Shown here: positions 50,227-59,679 of the stretch, one piece after another
How the letters are laid out: each line of letters begins with the position of its first letter
Numbering within the stretch: the first letter of the stretch is position 1
Source of the DNA: Streptomonospora sp. PA3
GTDB lineage: Bacteria > Actinomycetota > Actinomycetes > Streptosporangiales > Streptosporangiaceae
Length of the DNA stretch: 64,000 bases
Assembly (NCBI RefSeq): GCF_009728995.1
Contig: NZ_VTZW01000019.1
Coordinates: 655,601 to 719,600, forward strand
Reading direction: 5' to 3'
Notes under the pieces: model-generated
Database searches by the model: none
Seen by the model: only the letters and a program-made list of their open reading frames with translations
What the model was told of the DNA's origin: nothing
Made by a program: the position numbers and the translations under genes

Positions 50227-51183
50227 ATGAGCGGACCGAGCGAACGGATGCTGGAACTGCTGTCCGTGCTGCAGAGCGGCCGGATGTGGACGGGGCGGGA
50301 GTTGGCCGAGCGCGTCGGCACGTCGCCGCGCACCCTGCGGCGCGACATCGACCGGCTGCGCGACCTGGGCTATCCCGTGGAGTCCACGCGCGGCCCGGGC
50401 GGCAGCTACCGGCTGGTCGCCGGCCGCGCGATGCCGCCGCTGCTGCTCACCGACGAGGAGGCGGTGGCCACCGTGGTGGGACTGCGCCTGGCGGCGTGGG
50501 CGCCGGTGGCCGACGCCGCCGAGGCGGCGGCCACCGCACTGGCCAAGCTGGAGCAGCTGCTTCCGCCCCGCCTGCGCTACCGGCTCGAAGCCGTCTCCGC
50601 ATCCACCGACACGGTGGCACGCACCGTCGCCTCCCCCGACCTGCGCACCCTGGAGCTGCTGGCCACCGCCGCCCACGCGCGCAACCACGTGCTGTTCACC
50701 TACACCGACCGCGGCGACCGCACCGGCGAGCGCCGCGTCGAGCCCTACCGGCAGGTGCTGCTGGGCCGGCGCTGGTACCTGCTCGGCTGGGACCGCGACC
50801 GCGGCGACTGGCGCACCTTCCGCATCGACCGCATCGCCGGGCTCACCGTGCAGCCCACGACCTTCCCCCCGCGCGAGCCACCGAGTGCCGACCCGGTCAG
50901 CTTCGTGCAGGACAGTGCGCGCTTCCCCATCAGCCGGCACCGCGGGGTGGTGCGGTTCGCCGCTCCTGTCGAGCAGGTGTCGGAGCGGCTGACGGCCGAG
51001 GCGGGGTCGCTGGAGGCCGTCGACGAGCGCACCTGCCGCTTCGTCACCGCAGCCGATTCCTGGGAGTGGCTCGCCATCACCGTCGCGATGGTCGGCGTGC
51101 CCTACACCATCGAGGGCCCGCCCGAGCTGGTCTCCTTCTCCCGCGAGCTCGCTCGGCGCATCGACCGGGCGGCCGGGGACTGA
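50227..51183 (+). CDS. YafY-type HTH/WYL transcriptional regulator
   Basis: The 318-aa protein has an N-terminal HTH (MLELLSVLQSGRMWTGRELAERVGTSPRTLRRDIDRL) and a WYL domain (HVLFTYTDRGD, EPYRQVLLGRRWYLLGWDRDRGDWRTFRIDRI), then a WCX-type C-terminal region. WYL domains sense nucleic-acid-like ligands and often control DNA-damage or phage-defence genes. It is divergent from the UvrA-like gene, the likely target. Confidence 0.9.
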   Translation: MSGPSERMLELLSVLQSGRMWTGRELAERVGTSPRTLRRDIDRLRDLGYPVESTRGPGGSYRLVAGRAMPPLLLTDEEAVATVVGLRLAAWAPVADAAEAAATALAKLEQLLPPRLRYRLEAVSASTDTVARTVASPDLRTLELLATAAHARNHVLFTYTDRGDRTGERRVEPYRQVLLGRRWYLLGWDRDRGDWRTFRIDRIAGLTVQPTTFPPREPPSADPVSFVQDSARFPISRHRGVVRFAAPVEQVSERLTAEAGSLEAVDERTCRFVTAADSWEWLAITVAMVGVPYTIEGPPELVSFSRELARRIDRAAGD

Positions 51184-51288
51184 TTCCGCACCGCGGGTGG
51201 AGGCCCTGCGGCCGGTGCACGGCGGCGCGCACCGCCCGGACACCGGTGCTGCGGGATTTCGGATCCGGGCGGTACGCGGGGTGCGCTC

Positions 51289-51525
51289 TCAGGCGCGGGG
51301 GCCGTCGTCCTGCTCCAGGCCGTGCAGGACCGTGGAGAGCTCCTGGTGCAGTTGGTCGAATACGGCGACGTGGTCGGCTGTGGGCAGGTCGTCGAGGGCC
51401 GCCAGGCGTTCGCGGGCCATCTGCAGTGTGCGTTCGGCGATTCCGGCCGCCGCCTGCTGCTCCTGTGTGGCCGGTTGTGCGTTGTCGGCCGTGTCCGTGT
51501 GGCCCAGGGGGGTTGCGTCCGTCAC
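51289..51525 (-). CDS. Small actinobacterial protein of unknown function
   Basis: A 78-aa product starting at GTG (VTDATPLGHTDTADNAQ...) ends in a helical segment AERTLQMARERLAALDDLPTADHVAVFDQLHQELSTVLHGLE. The DLPTADHVAVFDQLH part is of a type I associate with small proteins near tlyA in actinomycetes. An ATG six codons upstream (51543) is an alternative. No function can be assigned. Confidence 0.6.
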   Translation of the reverse strand: MTDATPLGHTDTADNAQPATQEQQAAAGIAERTLQMARERLAALDDLPTADHVAVFDQLHQELSTVLHGLEQDDGPRA

Positions 51526-51629
51526 TTCCGCGCCGCCCTTCATCTGTGCGCGCATTGCCGTGCTGCCGCCGCGGAGCCCACCCGCTGCCGCGGCGCCGGT
51601 TCTATTGTGCAATTCCGCTCATGCTGTGG

Positions 51630-52460
51630 CTATTGGTCGTTCTTCGAGCTGTTCTTACCACGGCTGCCGGTGCGCTTGGCGCCGCCGCTCTTGGCCGCGG
51701 CGCCGGAGCGGCCGGAAGCGGTCTTGGTCTTGGTGGAGCGCTGCTGGCTCTTGGCGCCGGCCGGCGCCTTCTTCTTGGGCGTCTGCCCGTTCACCGAGCC
51801 GCCGCTCGGCCCTGCCGCGGTCGCCTGCTCCTCGTCGCCTTGGGCCGGCTCGCGGGCCGCCCCCTCGGCCGCCGCGGATACGTCGCTCTCGGCGGGCGGC
51901 TGCGACTCCTCCTCCGTCCGCCCCTCCCGCGCCGCCGGCACATCCGCCGGGGCCTCGACCGGCGCCTCCTCGGCGGCCTCGCCTTCGCCGTCGGATGCGG
52001 CGGCCGCAGCGCCCTCGGCCGGCGACGACGTGCGGGCGGTCGCCGGGGCCCCGGCGCCATCGGCCGGCGGCTCCTCAACCCGGCCCGGAACCGACCGGGG
52101 TACGGCGCGCTGGGCGGCCAGGCGGCGCTCCAGCTCGGCGACGCGGCGGGCCAGGCGGTCGTAGTCGGCGCGGCTGACCAGCTCCAGCCGCTCCAGAGCC
52201 CGCTCGACCTCGCTGCTGACCAGCGAGTTCAGCGCTTCGCGGTTCGCCTGGGAGGTCTCGATCAGCTCACCGGCCAGCGTCTGGATCGGGGAGCCCGCGC
52301 GCGGCGCGCCCTCGGCGGACTCCCCCGCCGAAGCGGCGGCCGCCCAGCGCTCATCGCCCGACTTGAGAATCACTTTGGCCGCGGCGACAGCGCGTTTGCG
52401 GGTCAGTTCGGTGAGGCCATTGACGGCTTCGAAATACGCGCGCACCGCGTCGACGACCAT
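51630..52460 (-). CDS. Coiled-coil protein with disordered Lys-rich tail (phasin-like layout)
   Basis: A 276-aa protein: the N-terminal helical region (MVVDAVRAYFEAVNGLTELTRKRAVAAAKVI... to about residue 125) resembles phasin-like helical bundles and ends in a coiled coil (RADYDRLARRVAELERRLA). It is followed by ~110 residues of acidic Ala/Pro-rich sequence, then a basic Lys/Ser/Thr/Gly tail ending KRTGSRGKNSSKNDQ, typical of nucleic-acid contact. AAGGAG stands 9 nt before the ATG. Function unknown. Confidence 0.65.
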   Translation of the reverse strand: MVVDAVRAYFEAVNGLTELTRKRAVAAAKVILKSGDERWAAAASAGESAEGAPRAGSPIQTLAGELIETSQANREALNSLVSSEVERALERLELVSRADYDRLARRVAELERRLAAQRAVPRSVPGRVEEPPADGAGAPATARTSSPAEGAAAAASDGEGEAAEEAPVEAPADVPAAREGRTEEESQPPAESDVSAAAEGAAREPAQGDEEQATAAGPSGGSVNGQTPKKKAPAGAKSQQRSTKTKTASGRSGAAAKSGGAKRTGSRGKNSSKNDQ

Positions 52461-52657
52461 GGTGACTTGCTCCTTGCTGATGCCTGAGAACCGGAAGAAC
52501 TGCCGATGCCGCAGTGAAAGGGGGATCCAGCCGTAAACGCTACCGGGCGCACGGGCGCCGCGGGCGCGACTTCGCAGGGCCGGGGCGGGTTTGCGGGCAC
52601 CGCCCGCCGATGGCCGAACCGCGGGGCCGAGGGCACCGGTAGGGCATGATGGGGCCC

Positions 52658-53008
52658 ATGGCCACTGTTGAGGAGTGCCGGGCGGCGATCGGCAAGGTCT
52701 CCGAGCGCATCATGGAGGTCGATCCGGCCGACCGGCGCAAGCACATCGTCGAGCGCACCGTCAGCCTCGCGGTCACCGACCTGGACACCGTGTTCGACAT
52801 GCGGCTGACCGAGGACGGCCTGCAGGACGTCGTCGAACGCGACGCCGGCGGGTCCGCGCGGCGCGCTCAGGTGGGCATCACCGTATCCAGCGACGACCTC
52901 GTGGCGCTTTCGGAGGACCGCCTGGACTTCGCCAAGGCCATGCTCGGCGGCCGGGTCAAGCTCGACGCCTCCTTCGGCGACCTGATGCGGCTGCGCAAAC
53001 TGCTGTGA
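52658..53008 (+). CDS. SCP2 sterol-binding-domain protein
   Basis: The 116-aa protein (MATVEECRAAIGKVSERIMEVDPADRRKHIVERT...) has the SCP2 pattern: DTVFDMRLTEDGLQDV, VGITVSSDDLVALSEDRLDFAKAMLGGRVKLDASFGDLMRLRKLL. The domain binds lipophilic ligands. Three in-frame ATGs exist (52646, 52649 is out of frame, 52658); 52658 fits family starts. It lies upstream of the DUF1015 gene. Confidence 0.8.
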   Translation: MATVEECRAAIGKVSERIMEVDPADRRKHIVERTVSLAVTDLDTVFDMRLTEDGLQDVVERDAGGSARRAQVGITVSSDDLVALSEDRLDFAKAMLGGRVKLDASFGDLMRLRKLL

Positions 53009-53065
53009 GCGCCCGCACCCGCTGCGGGCGGCCGATGCGGCGCCGGCGGCGGGTATCGTGCCAGC

Positions 53066-54442
53066 GTGCGGACACACACGGGCGCGGACGTCCTGGAGTT
53101 GGCGCCCCTGCGCGGACTGCGCTATGCCGACCCCGACGCCGGCCGGCTGCTCGACTCCCCCGACTTCGATATCGCCCGGGTGCTCGCGCCGCCCTATGAC
53201 GTCCTCGACGCCGCGGCCTTCGCCGACCTGACCCGGGCCGAACCGCACAACGCCGCCCGGCTGACCGTGCCTCCGGTCATCGTGGGCCGGCGGCCGGGCG
53301 CCGACCCGTCCGCCACCGCCGCGGATCGCTACGCCGCAGCCGCCCGCACCCTGCGGCGCTGGCTGGCCGAGGGAGTGCTCATCCGCGACCGCGAACCGGC
53401 CCTCTACATCTACGAGCAGACGCCGCCCGGCGGCCGGCGCCAGCGAGGGCTGATCGGCGCGCTGCGGCTGCCCGACCCGCAGAGCCCGGTGGTACGTCCG
53501 CACGAGAACGTCGCCCCCGGCCCGGTGCTCGACCGGGCCCGGCTCATGGCCGCGACCCAGGCCAACCTGGAGCCGATCTTCCTGCTGTACCGCGGGGGCG
53601 GCGGGGCGGCCGCGCGCATCACCGAAACGGTGGCCGGCGCCGATCCGCATCCACTGGTGGACACGGCCACCGGAGACGGCGCGGTCCACCGGCTGTGGGC
53701 GATCACCGATCCCGCCCTGCACACCGAGATCGCCGAGGACCTGGCCACGCGCTCCGCGCTCATCGCCGACGGGCACCACCGCTACGCCGCCTACCAGCGC
53801 CTCAAGGCGCACCGCCACGGCCCCGGCCCGTGGGACCACGGCCTGGCGCTGCTGGTCGACTCCGACTCCTCGCCGCCCCACCTGGGCGCCATCCACCGCG
53901 TCCTGCGCGGTCTGGACACCGACTCGGCGATCGCGGCGGTGTCCGATGCGGCCGCGGCCGCGCCTATACCACGCGAAGCCCTGGAGCGGCCGATGCGGCC
54001 CCCGCCGCCCGGCGGCTCCGTCACCGGGAGCGATGCCGAGGGGTCGGCGCTGGTGCTGGCCGACCCGGCCGGCGGGGGCCGGCGGTTCCTGCTGCGCGTG
54101 GACGCGCGCCGACTGGCCGCGGCGTTCCCCGACCACTCCCCCGCATGGCGCGCGCTGCCCACCGCGGCGCTGGAGTACCTGCTGGGCGTGTGGGGACTGG
54201 GTGAGGGCGACGTCGACCTCGTGCACGACGACCCCACCCTGGCGGTGGCCGCGGCCGATCCCGGCGCGGACACGGCCGTACTGCTGGAGCCGGCCGCGGT
54301 CGAGACCGTCTACGCCATCGCCGCCAACGGCGAACTGACCCCGCGCAAGACGACGTCGTTCGGCCCCAAGCCGCGCACCGGCCTCGTCCTGCGCGGCGCC
54401 GATCCGCCCCGCCGCCGCACGGGCCCGGCCCCCGCCCCGTGA
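53066..54442 (+). CDS. DUF1015 family protein
   Basis: The 458-aa protein has the DUF1015 landmarks: LAPPYDVLD, ALYIYEQ, GLIGALRL, VVRPHENV, ALIADGHHRYAAY and a C-terminal GLGEGDVDLVHDD. Homologues lie next to serine/phosphoglycerate genes in other bacteria, but no activity is settled. The GTG start stands 7 bp after TATCGT (53054-53059), so the mRNA may be leaderless. In actinomycetes it commonly neighbours the SCP2, HAD and tlyA genes as here. Confidence 0.87.
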   Translation: MRTHTGADVLELAPLRGLRYADPDAGRLLDSPDFDIARVLAPPYDVLDAAAFADLTRAEPHNAARLTVPPVIVGRRPGADPSATAADRYAAAARTLRRWLAEGVLIRDREPALYIYEQTPPGGRRQRGLIGALRLPDPQSPVVRPHENVAPGPVLDRARLMAATQANLEPIFLLYRGGGGAAARITETVAGADPHPLVDTATGDGAVHRLWAITDPALHTEIAEDLATRSALIADGHHRYAAYQRLKAHRHGPGPWDHGLALLVDSDSSPPHLGAIHRVLRGLDTDSAIAAVSDAAAAAPIPREALERPMRPPPPGGSVTGSDAEGSALVLADPAGGGRRFLLRVDARRLAAAFPDHSPAWRALPTAALEYLLGVWGLGEGDVDLVHDDPTLAVAAADPGADTAVLLEPAAVETVYAIAANGELTPRKTTSFGPKPRTGLVLRGADPPRRRTGPAPAP

Positions 54443-55304
54443 CGGGAGCCGCGCCCGCCCGGTTTTGCACCGAAGGCAAGGCTCGGTCGCCCGGTCGGAC
54501 ATGAGTGCGGCCGGAGAGGCGTTCACGATCGTCGGGGTGCCGCCGGACGTGGTCGCCATTCGCCCCGGGTGTCGGGCCTCCCGTCAGGCACCCCCCGGAT
54601 CTTCAGGGACCGGCCACCCCCGGGGGTGCGGCCATGGGGCCCGACCGCGCGAAGCGCTGCGCGCCCACCCGTCAGCCCACCGCCACCCGGATGAGGCGCT
54701 GCGCGCCACGTGCTCGATCCAATGCCGCCGAACGCACGCCGCGCGGCATTGCCGGAAGACCGCCACGGTGGTCGGGCTTCGGCGCGGATGGTGCGGGGTG
54801 CGCTCGGCGGCAAGCCGGCCCGGAACGAGTACGTGGCGCCAAGCGCCTCCGTTGGGGCGGCAGCGGGCGACGGGCGGGCGCTACGCGCCCAAGGCCCCAT
54901 CGCCGCAGCCTCCGTGGTGGCGGCTTCGGAGCGGTATCGCGGAGGGCGCCTGGCCACAGGGCCGAGCGACCCACCACGACGGCCCCCGCCTCGACGCTCC
55001 CGGGGCGGGACGGGCCCGGCGCACCGGTTCCCGGGACCCGGCTCGGCCACGGCGCGGACAGGGCCGGACCGGCTGCGGGTGCTCGGGGCGCAGGTGCGGA
55101 GAGGACGCACCGCGGCGTCGTGGCTAGGCTGGGCGGCAAGGTGCGCGAGCGGTCACTCCCCGGCAAGCGGGCGGCGCGCGAGCGGGCTCCCGTCGTCGCA
55201 GAAGACGACCGCGACCGGCTCCGCACGGCGCGCGCCCGCGGGGCATGCGCCGCGCCCCGCGCCGTCCCGTGCGCACCGACGTCCGCAGCCGATACAGGAG
55301 ACCG
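54443..55304. other. Long gap upstream of the HAD gene
   Basis: About 860 bp in which no frame keeps an actinobacterial coding pattern or a recognisable domain. It contains many short GC-rich inverted repeats and both strands give Arg/Pro-rich translations. It may be a decayed gene. The HAD gene's SD (AGGAG) and start lie at its right end. Confidence 0.45.
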
Positions 55305-56339
55305 ATGATCGACGGCATGCCCCTGCTCAGCGCCGAGAAGCCGCTGAACGCCCTCTACGACACGGCCCTGCTCGATCTCGACGGTGTCGTCTACATCGGC
55401 TCCCGCGCCGTGCCGGCTGCGCCCGAGGCCGTCGACAAGGCGCGGGCGGCCGGTATGCGAGTGGCGTTCGTGACCAACAACGCGGCGCGCACGCCCGCCC
55501 GTGTGGCGGAGCGGCTCGGTGCGATGGGGGTCGACGCGGCACCGCAGGATGTGGTGACCTCCGCGGAGGCCGCCGCGCGGCTGGTGGCCGAGCGGGTTCC
55601 GGCCGGTTCGCCGGTGCTGGTTGTGGGCGATACCGGGCTGCGGCTGGCGCTGCGCCGATGGGGCCTGCGGCCGGTTTCCATGGCCTCGGATGGGCCGGTG
55701 GCCGTGGTCCAGGGCTACTCCCCTCGGCTGGCCTACGACCTGATGGTGCAGGGGGCGCTCGCGGTGGACGCCGGAGCGCTGTTCGTCGTGACGAACAGCG
55801 ACGCGACCGCCCCCCTGGACTTCGGTGTGCAGCCGGGCAACGGCTCGGCCGCACGGGTGATCGCCCACGCCACCGGGCGGGAACCGCTGGTGGCGGGCAA
55901 GCCCATGCGCCCCCTCCACGAGGAGGGGGTGCTGCGGACCGGCGCGAAGACACCGCTGGTGGTCGGCGACAGGCTCGACACCGACATCGAAAGCGCCACC
56001 GTGCGCGGTGCGGCCAGCCTGCTCGTCTTCTCCGGCGTGACGGCGCCCGCTCAAGCGGTGACCGCTCCTCCCCGGCACCGGCCCTCCTACCTCGCCTGGG
56101 ACCTGTCCGGAATCAACCAGCCCCACCCCGAGGTCCGCACCGGCCCCGATGAGGCGGCCTGCGGCGGGTGGACCGCCACGCTCAGCGAAGGCCGGGTGCG
56201 GCTGTCGGGCCGGGGCGATCGCATCGACGGGCTGCGCGCCTTGTGCGCGTGCGCATGGTCGGCCCACCCCCACGGCCCGCCCCCGCCGGAGGCCGCCGAG
56301 GACGCGCTGGCCGAACTGGGGCTGCCGGGCGGCGCGTAG
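55305..56339 (+). CDS. HAD-superfamily NagD-like (class IIA) phosphatase
   Basis: The 344-aa protein has HAD motif I (YDTALLDLDGVVYIG), motif II (VAFVTNNAARTP) and motif III/IV (LVVGDRLDTDIESA), with the C2-type cap of the IIA subfamily between. Such enzymes hydrolyse phosphosugars, glycerol phosphates or nucleotides; the substrate here is unknown. AGGAG lies 6 nt before ATG. The C-terminal ~60 residues form an extra domain seen in actinobacterial members near tlyA. Confidence 0.9.
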   Translation: MIDGMPLLSAEKPLNALYDTALLDLDGVVYIGSRAVPAAPEAVDKARAAGMRVAFVTNNAARTPARVAERLGAMGVDAAPQDVVTSAEAAARLVAERVPAGSPVLVVGDTGLRLALRRWGLRPVSMASDGPVAVVQGYSPRLAYDLMVQGALAVDAGALFVVTNSDATAPLDFGVQPGNGSAARVIAHATGREPLVAGKPMRPLHEEGVLRTGAKTPLVVGDRLDTDIESATVRGAASLLVFSGVTAPAQAVTAPPRHRPSYLAWDLSGINQPHPEVRTGPDEAACGGWTATLSEGRVRLSGRGDRIDGLRALCACAWSAHPHGPPPPEAAEDALAELGLPGGA

Positions 56340-56973
56340 GCCCGATGCCGCTGGACCGACCCCCCTGCCGGGTCCGCCGGTAACCGCACGGGTCCCGCGC
56401 CGCCCCCGGTGCCCGCCGACTGCGCCGTGCGTCGGGGCGGCGAGGGCCGCAGAGGCCTCGGCCCGCGCGGGCGGTGCAGGCGGGGGCCGGGCCGCCCACC
56501 CGCGGAGATCACGGGAATGAGCCCCGCGGGTGCGGGGAGTGGCGGCAGCACCGGCCTGTCACAGAGGTGTGATGATGAGTGCCCTCCTCGACGTGCCGAC
56601 TGCCGGCGGAATGGGAACACGCATTCTGGATGGCACAGCGCGGGGCAGGCGGCCTCGCCTGCGGCGGGTGCTCCCCCGGCGCCGCGAGCGGTCCGTACCC
56701 CGTCCTGGGCCGCCGGGTGAGTGGGCCGCACCCCGCGAAGCGCGGCCCACGCGGCGACCCGGTGGTCTCCCGGTCCGGTGGTTCCTTGTCGGCGGCTCCC
56801 GCTTCGCCACGGCGACTCCGTGGAGAGGACCGAGCCGCTCGCCGCGGACGGCCCGGCGGCCACACCCGGCGACGGCGCGAGCGGCCGAGTCGCCGCCTCC
56901 GCGCTCGGCGGCGGGCGCGAAGCCGGGACGTGCCGGGGTGCGGAGGCGGGCGTGCGGCGCCGGGGGCGGAGTG
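56340..56973. other. Gap between HAD gene and SSB-like gene
   Basis: No supported gene in ~630 bp. A 9-bp stem GTGGGCCGC/GCGGCCCAC (56721-56750) may terminate one of the convergent genes. A lower-GC patch around 56560-56640 includes a possible short start (ATGATGAG at 56572), but its reading frame soon becomes Arg/Pro-rich. Confidence 0.4.
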
Positions 56974-57462
56974 TCAGTGTGCGGGTTCGGCCGCGGTGGA
57001 GCCGGGACGGCGGCTGATGCGCCGGACGGCGCGCGCCTCGATCTCCACGACGCTGGCCGAGCCCTTCGGCGACCGCCAGAAGCGCCTCCGCAGGGCGCCG
57101 CTGACCTGGACGACGTCGCCGAGCCGCCACTCGCGCGTGCGCTCCTCGATCGCCTCCTGGAAGCTGACGCAGGTGATGGGGTCGGCGGACTGGTTGGGCC
57201 GCTGCTGCGCGGGGGCGCGGGAGATCGAGATGCGCCAGGTGGTCAGGCGGTCGCCGCTGGCCAGTTCGCGGACGTAGGGCTCGGCGGTGACGCGTCCGGC
57301 GACGACGACCTCGTTGCGGTGGCCGCGCTCGCGTTCGTGCCGGCCGGCGGCGGAGCGCGCCGGGGGTGCCGCGGTGGTCCGGGCGCGGCCGGACCCGGCC
57401 GAATCGGCGGGGCCGGTGGCGGTTGCCGGGGCGGGGACCGGCGTGGTGGTCGTGTCGGGCAT
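56974..57462 (-). CDS. Single-stranded-DNA-binding (SSB-like) protein
   Basis: The 162-aa protein has an OB fold of SSB type: NEVVVAGRVTAEPYVRELASGDRLTTWRISISR, DPITCVSFQEAIEERTREWRLGDVVQVSGALRRRFWRSP and VVEIEARAVRRI. It is preceded by a ~55-residue Thr/Ala-rich N-terminus and lacks the acidic C-terminal tip of replicative SSB. AGGAGGAACC precedes the ATG. It is probably an accessory paralogue of the main ssb. Confidence 0.82.
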   Translation of the reverse strand: MPDTTTTPVPAPATATGPADSAGSGRARTTAAPPARSAAGRHERERGHRNEVVVAGRVTAEPYVRELASGDRLTTWRISISRAPAQQRPNQSADPITCVSFQEAIEERTREWRLGDVVQVSGALRRRFWRSPKGSASVVEIEARAVRRISRRPGSTAAEPAH

Positions 57463-57966
57463 GGTTCCTCCTGCGTTGGAGACTCGAAGCATCCTGGTGG
57501 CGGCTGCCGGACCGCCGCAGCGGACCGGCCGAGCGATTCCAGAATCGGCCGCGCGGACTCCCTGGCGAAAGCGCGATTCGCGACCTGTGGAAAACCGGCG
57601 CCGAAGCCCCGCGCGGCCGACCGTGCCGCCGCGCGTGGAACCCCCGAACCTCGCCCAGCGGCACCTTGGCAAGGCGGCGGCCGGTGCACGCGCAGCACCG
57701 GGCGCGCCGACGGCCGCGACGACGCAGCGGACGCGAACCCGCCGCGCGCGAACACCGCACCGCCGTTCGGCGACCGCAGTAGGCCGGGCGCCGCCCCCGC
57801 TCCGGCGGACGCCGCCGGGGGTCGACACCCCGGCCGGTGGCGGGGCGGGCGTGGTGAACTAGATTCTGCGGGTGGCTCTCGCCCGCGCCGCCGGCAGGCA
57901 CCGGTACCGGGAGCCCGCGCGGCCCGTGCGGCGGGCCCGCCGTTCGCAAGCGGAAGGAGACGCCAG
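57463..57966. other. Divergent intergenic region, SSB-like to MBL gene
   Basis: About 500 bp with no supported ORF; it must hold promoters for the two divergent genes. Lower-GC stretches occur near 57530-57600, but no -10/-35 pair is convincing. Confidence 0.4.
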
Positions 57967-58968
57967 GTGCACGACGACGTGGACCCCAACGCGCTTCCCA
58001 GCGGCATCACCGCCCTGGGCGACGACACCTACGCCATCGACACCCGGATGGCGGGCTATCCGGGCATCACCTCCAGCTACCTGATCCGCACCGAGCGCCC
58101 CTGCGTCATCGAGGTGGGCACCGCCGGGTCGGCTCCGGTGCTGCGCGACGCCCTGCACGCGCTCGGCGTCGGCGCCCGCGACCTGGCCACCGTCGTCGTC
58201 ACCCACATCCACCTCGACCACGCGGGCGGGGTCGGCGACATCGCGGCGATGTTCCCCGAGGCCGAGATCGTCGTCCACGAGCGGGGCGCCCGCCACCTCG
58301 CCGACCCGGCGCGGCTGATGCGCAGCGCGCGCATGGTCTGGGGCGACAAGCTCGACGTCCTCTTCGGCGACCTGCGGCCCACCGACGCCGTTCGCATCCG
58401 CTCGGTCGCCGACACCGGCGAGGTCGATCTGGGCGGCGGCCGCCGCCTGGTCAGCCACTACACGCCCGGCCACGCCAAGCACCACGTCGGCCTGGTCGAC
58501 TCCGCCACCGGCGACCTGTACGTCGGCGACGCCCTGGGCGTCTACAACCACTCGACCGGCGACGTCCGACCCGCCACCCCGCCGCCCGACTTCGACCTGG
58601 ACTCCGCGCTGGCTTCGCTGCGGCTGTTCGGCGACATCGCGCCGCGCCGGCTGATGTTCTCCCACTTCGGAGCGGTCGAGACGGTCGGCGAGACGCTGGA
58701 CAACGCCCAGCAGGAGCTGCGGCTGTGGGTCGAGACGGTCCGCGAGGCGCGTTCGGACTCCCCCGACCTCGACCACGCCGTGGCTATGGTGCGCGAGCGC
58801 GTCATGAGCCGCTACCGCCCCGCCACCGGCGCCGCCTCCGCGGAATCCGCCGAGGTCATGGAGGTGCTCAGCGGAGCGCACAGCAACGTGGCGGGCATCG
58901 CCCACTGGCTCGACCGGGTCGCCGCCGATCAGGGAGAGGCCCCATCCCGCCCGGCCGAGCGCGGCTGA
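57967..58968 (+). CDS. MBL-fold metallo-hydrolase
   Basis: The 333-aa protein has the metallo-beta-lactamase core: SSYLIRTERPCVIEVG, VVVTHIHLDHAGGVGD (HxHxDH), HYTPGHAKHHVGLV (metal His) and GDLYVGDALGV, then a His near FSHFGAVE. AAGGAG is placed before the GTG at 57967. Homologues hydrolyse varied esters and thioesters; the C-terminal helical region (QQELRLWVETVREA) is of the glyoxalase-II-like group. Substrate unknown. Confidence 0.87.
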   Translation: MHDDVDPNALPSGITALGDDTYAIDTRMAGYPGITSSYLIRTERPCVIEVGTAGSAPVLRDALHALGVGARDLATVVVTHIHLDHAGGVGDIAAMFPEAEIVVHERGARHLADPARLMRSARMVWGDKLDVLFGDLRPTDAVRIRSVADTGEVDLGGGRRLVSHYTPGHAKHHVGLVDSATGDLYVGDALGVYNHSTGDVRPATPPPDFDLDSALASLRLFGDIAPRRLMFSHFGAVETVGETLDNAQQELRLWVETVREARSDSPDLDHAVAMVRERVMSRYRPATGAASAESAEVMEVLSGAHSNVAGIAHWLDRVAADQGEAPSRPAERG

Positions 58969-58990
58969 GCGGGCGCGCCGCGGCGCGTCT

Positions 58991-59419
58991 TCAGGGGGCG
59001 CCGGGCAGCCCCAGCACGCGCAGCAGGTGCGCGTAGATGCCGTCGTTCCAGGACAGATCGGCGGGCAGCACGTCGAACTCGCGGACCTCGTCGGTCTCAT
59101 AGCGGCCGTCCAGCGGTCGGCGCGCCGCGATCTGCGCATGGGTGACCACGGTGGTGTGGCCGCCGGCCAGGACGTAGTAGCCGTCGACGTGGACCTGCGC
59201 GAGTTCCGCACCGGCCTCCTCGCGCACCTCCCGGCGCACCGTGGCCTCGATGTCCTCGCCGGCCTCGGCATGGCCCCCGGGGAACTCCCAGGCACGCCTG
59301 CGGTGGCGGACCAGCACCGGCCGCTCGCCGGAGAACAGCAGGCACACCACGGAGTCGTGCCGGGCCGGCAGGCGGCCCACGTGCACGGTGGCGCCCCTCA
59401 GCGGCGGCTGCGGTGTCAT
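58991..59419 (-). CDS. NUDIX hydrolase
   Basis: The 142-aa protein has the NUDIX box GHAEAGEDIEATVRREVREEAG (GX5EX7REUXEEXGU) within a typical fold (VVCLLFSGERPVLVRHRRRAWEFPGGHAEAG). It hydrolyses nucleoside-diphosphate-linked compounds; the substrate is not evident. I choose ATG 59419; an upstream ATG (59452) lacks an SD. It converges with the MBL gene. Confidence 0.88.
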   Translation of the reverse strand: MTPQPPLRGATVHVGRLPARHDSVVCLLFSGERPVLVRHRRRAWEFPGGHAEAGEDIEATVRREVREEAGAELAQVHVDGYYVLAGGHTTVVTHAQIAARRPLDGRYETDEVREFDVLPADLSWNDGIYAHLLRVLGLPGAP

Positions 59420-59679
59420 GGGGGTCGGGCACCTCGGCGGTCGCGGGAACATCCGCCCCGGTCGGAGCGGTGTAATCGTATTCTCCTACAATTCGGGAAC
59501 CCCCTGCTTGCGCGGGTCTTCACGCACTCGCGGGGGCAGGGGCCGCTTGGACAGATTCCGCACCATACGGCAGTGTTGTCCTGGCGGAGTCATCGAGACA
59601 CGCATGGTGTGCCGGGAAGTCTGGTCGGCGAAGTGCTGCGACGCATCAAGGCGCGCAGGAGACGACTGGGGAGTACACC

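Noticed and set aside
56572..56640. Possible short peptide start (ATGATGAGTGCC) with lower GC
   Set aside because: The frame turns Arg/Pro-rich after ~20 codons and no partner genes support a peptide product.
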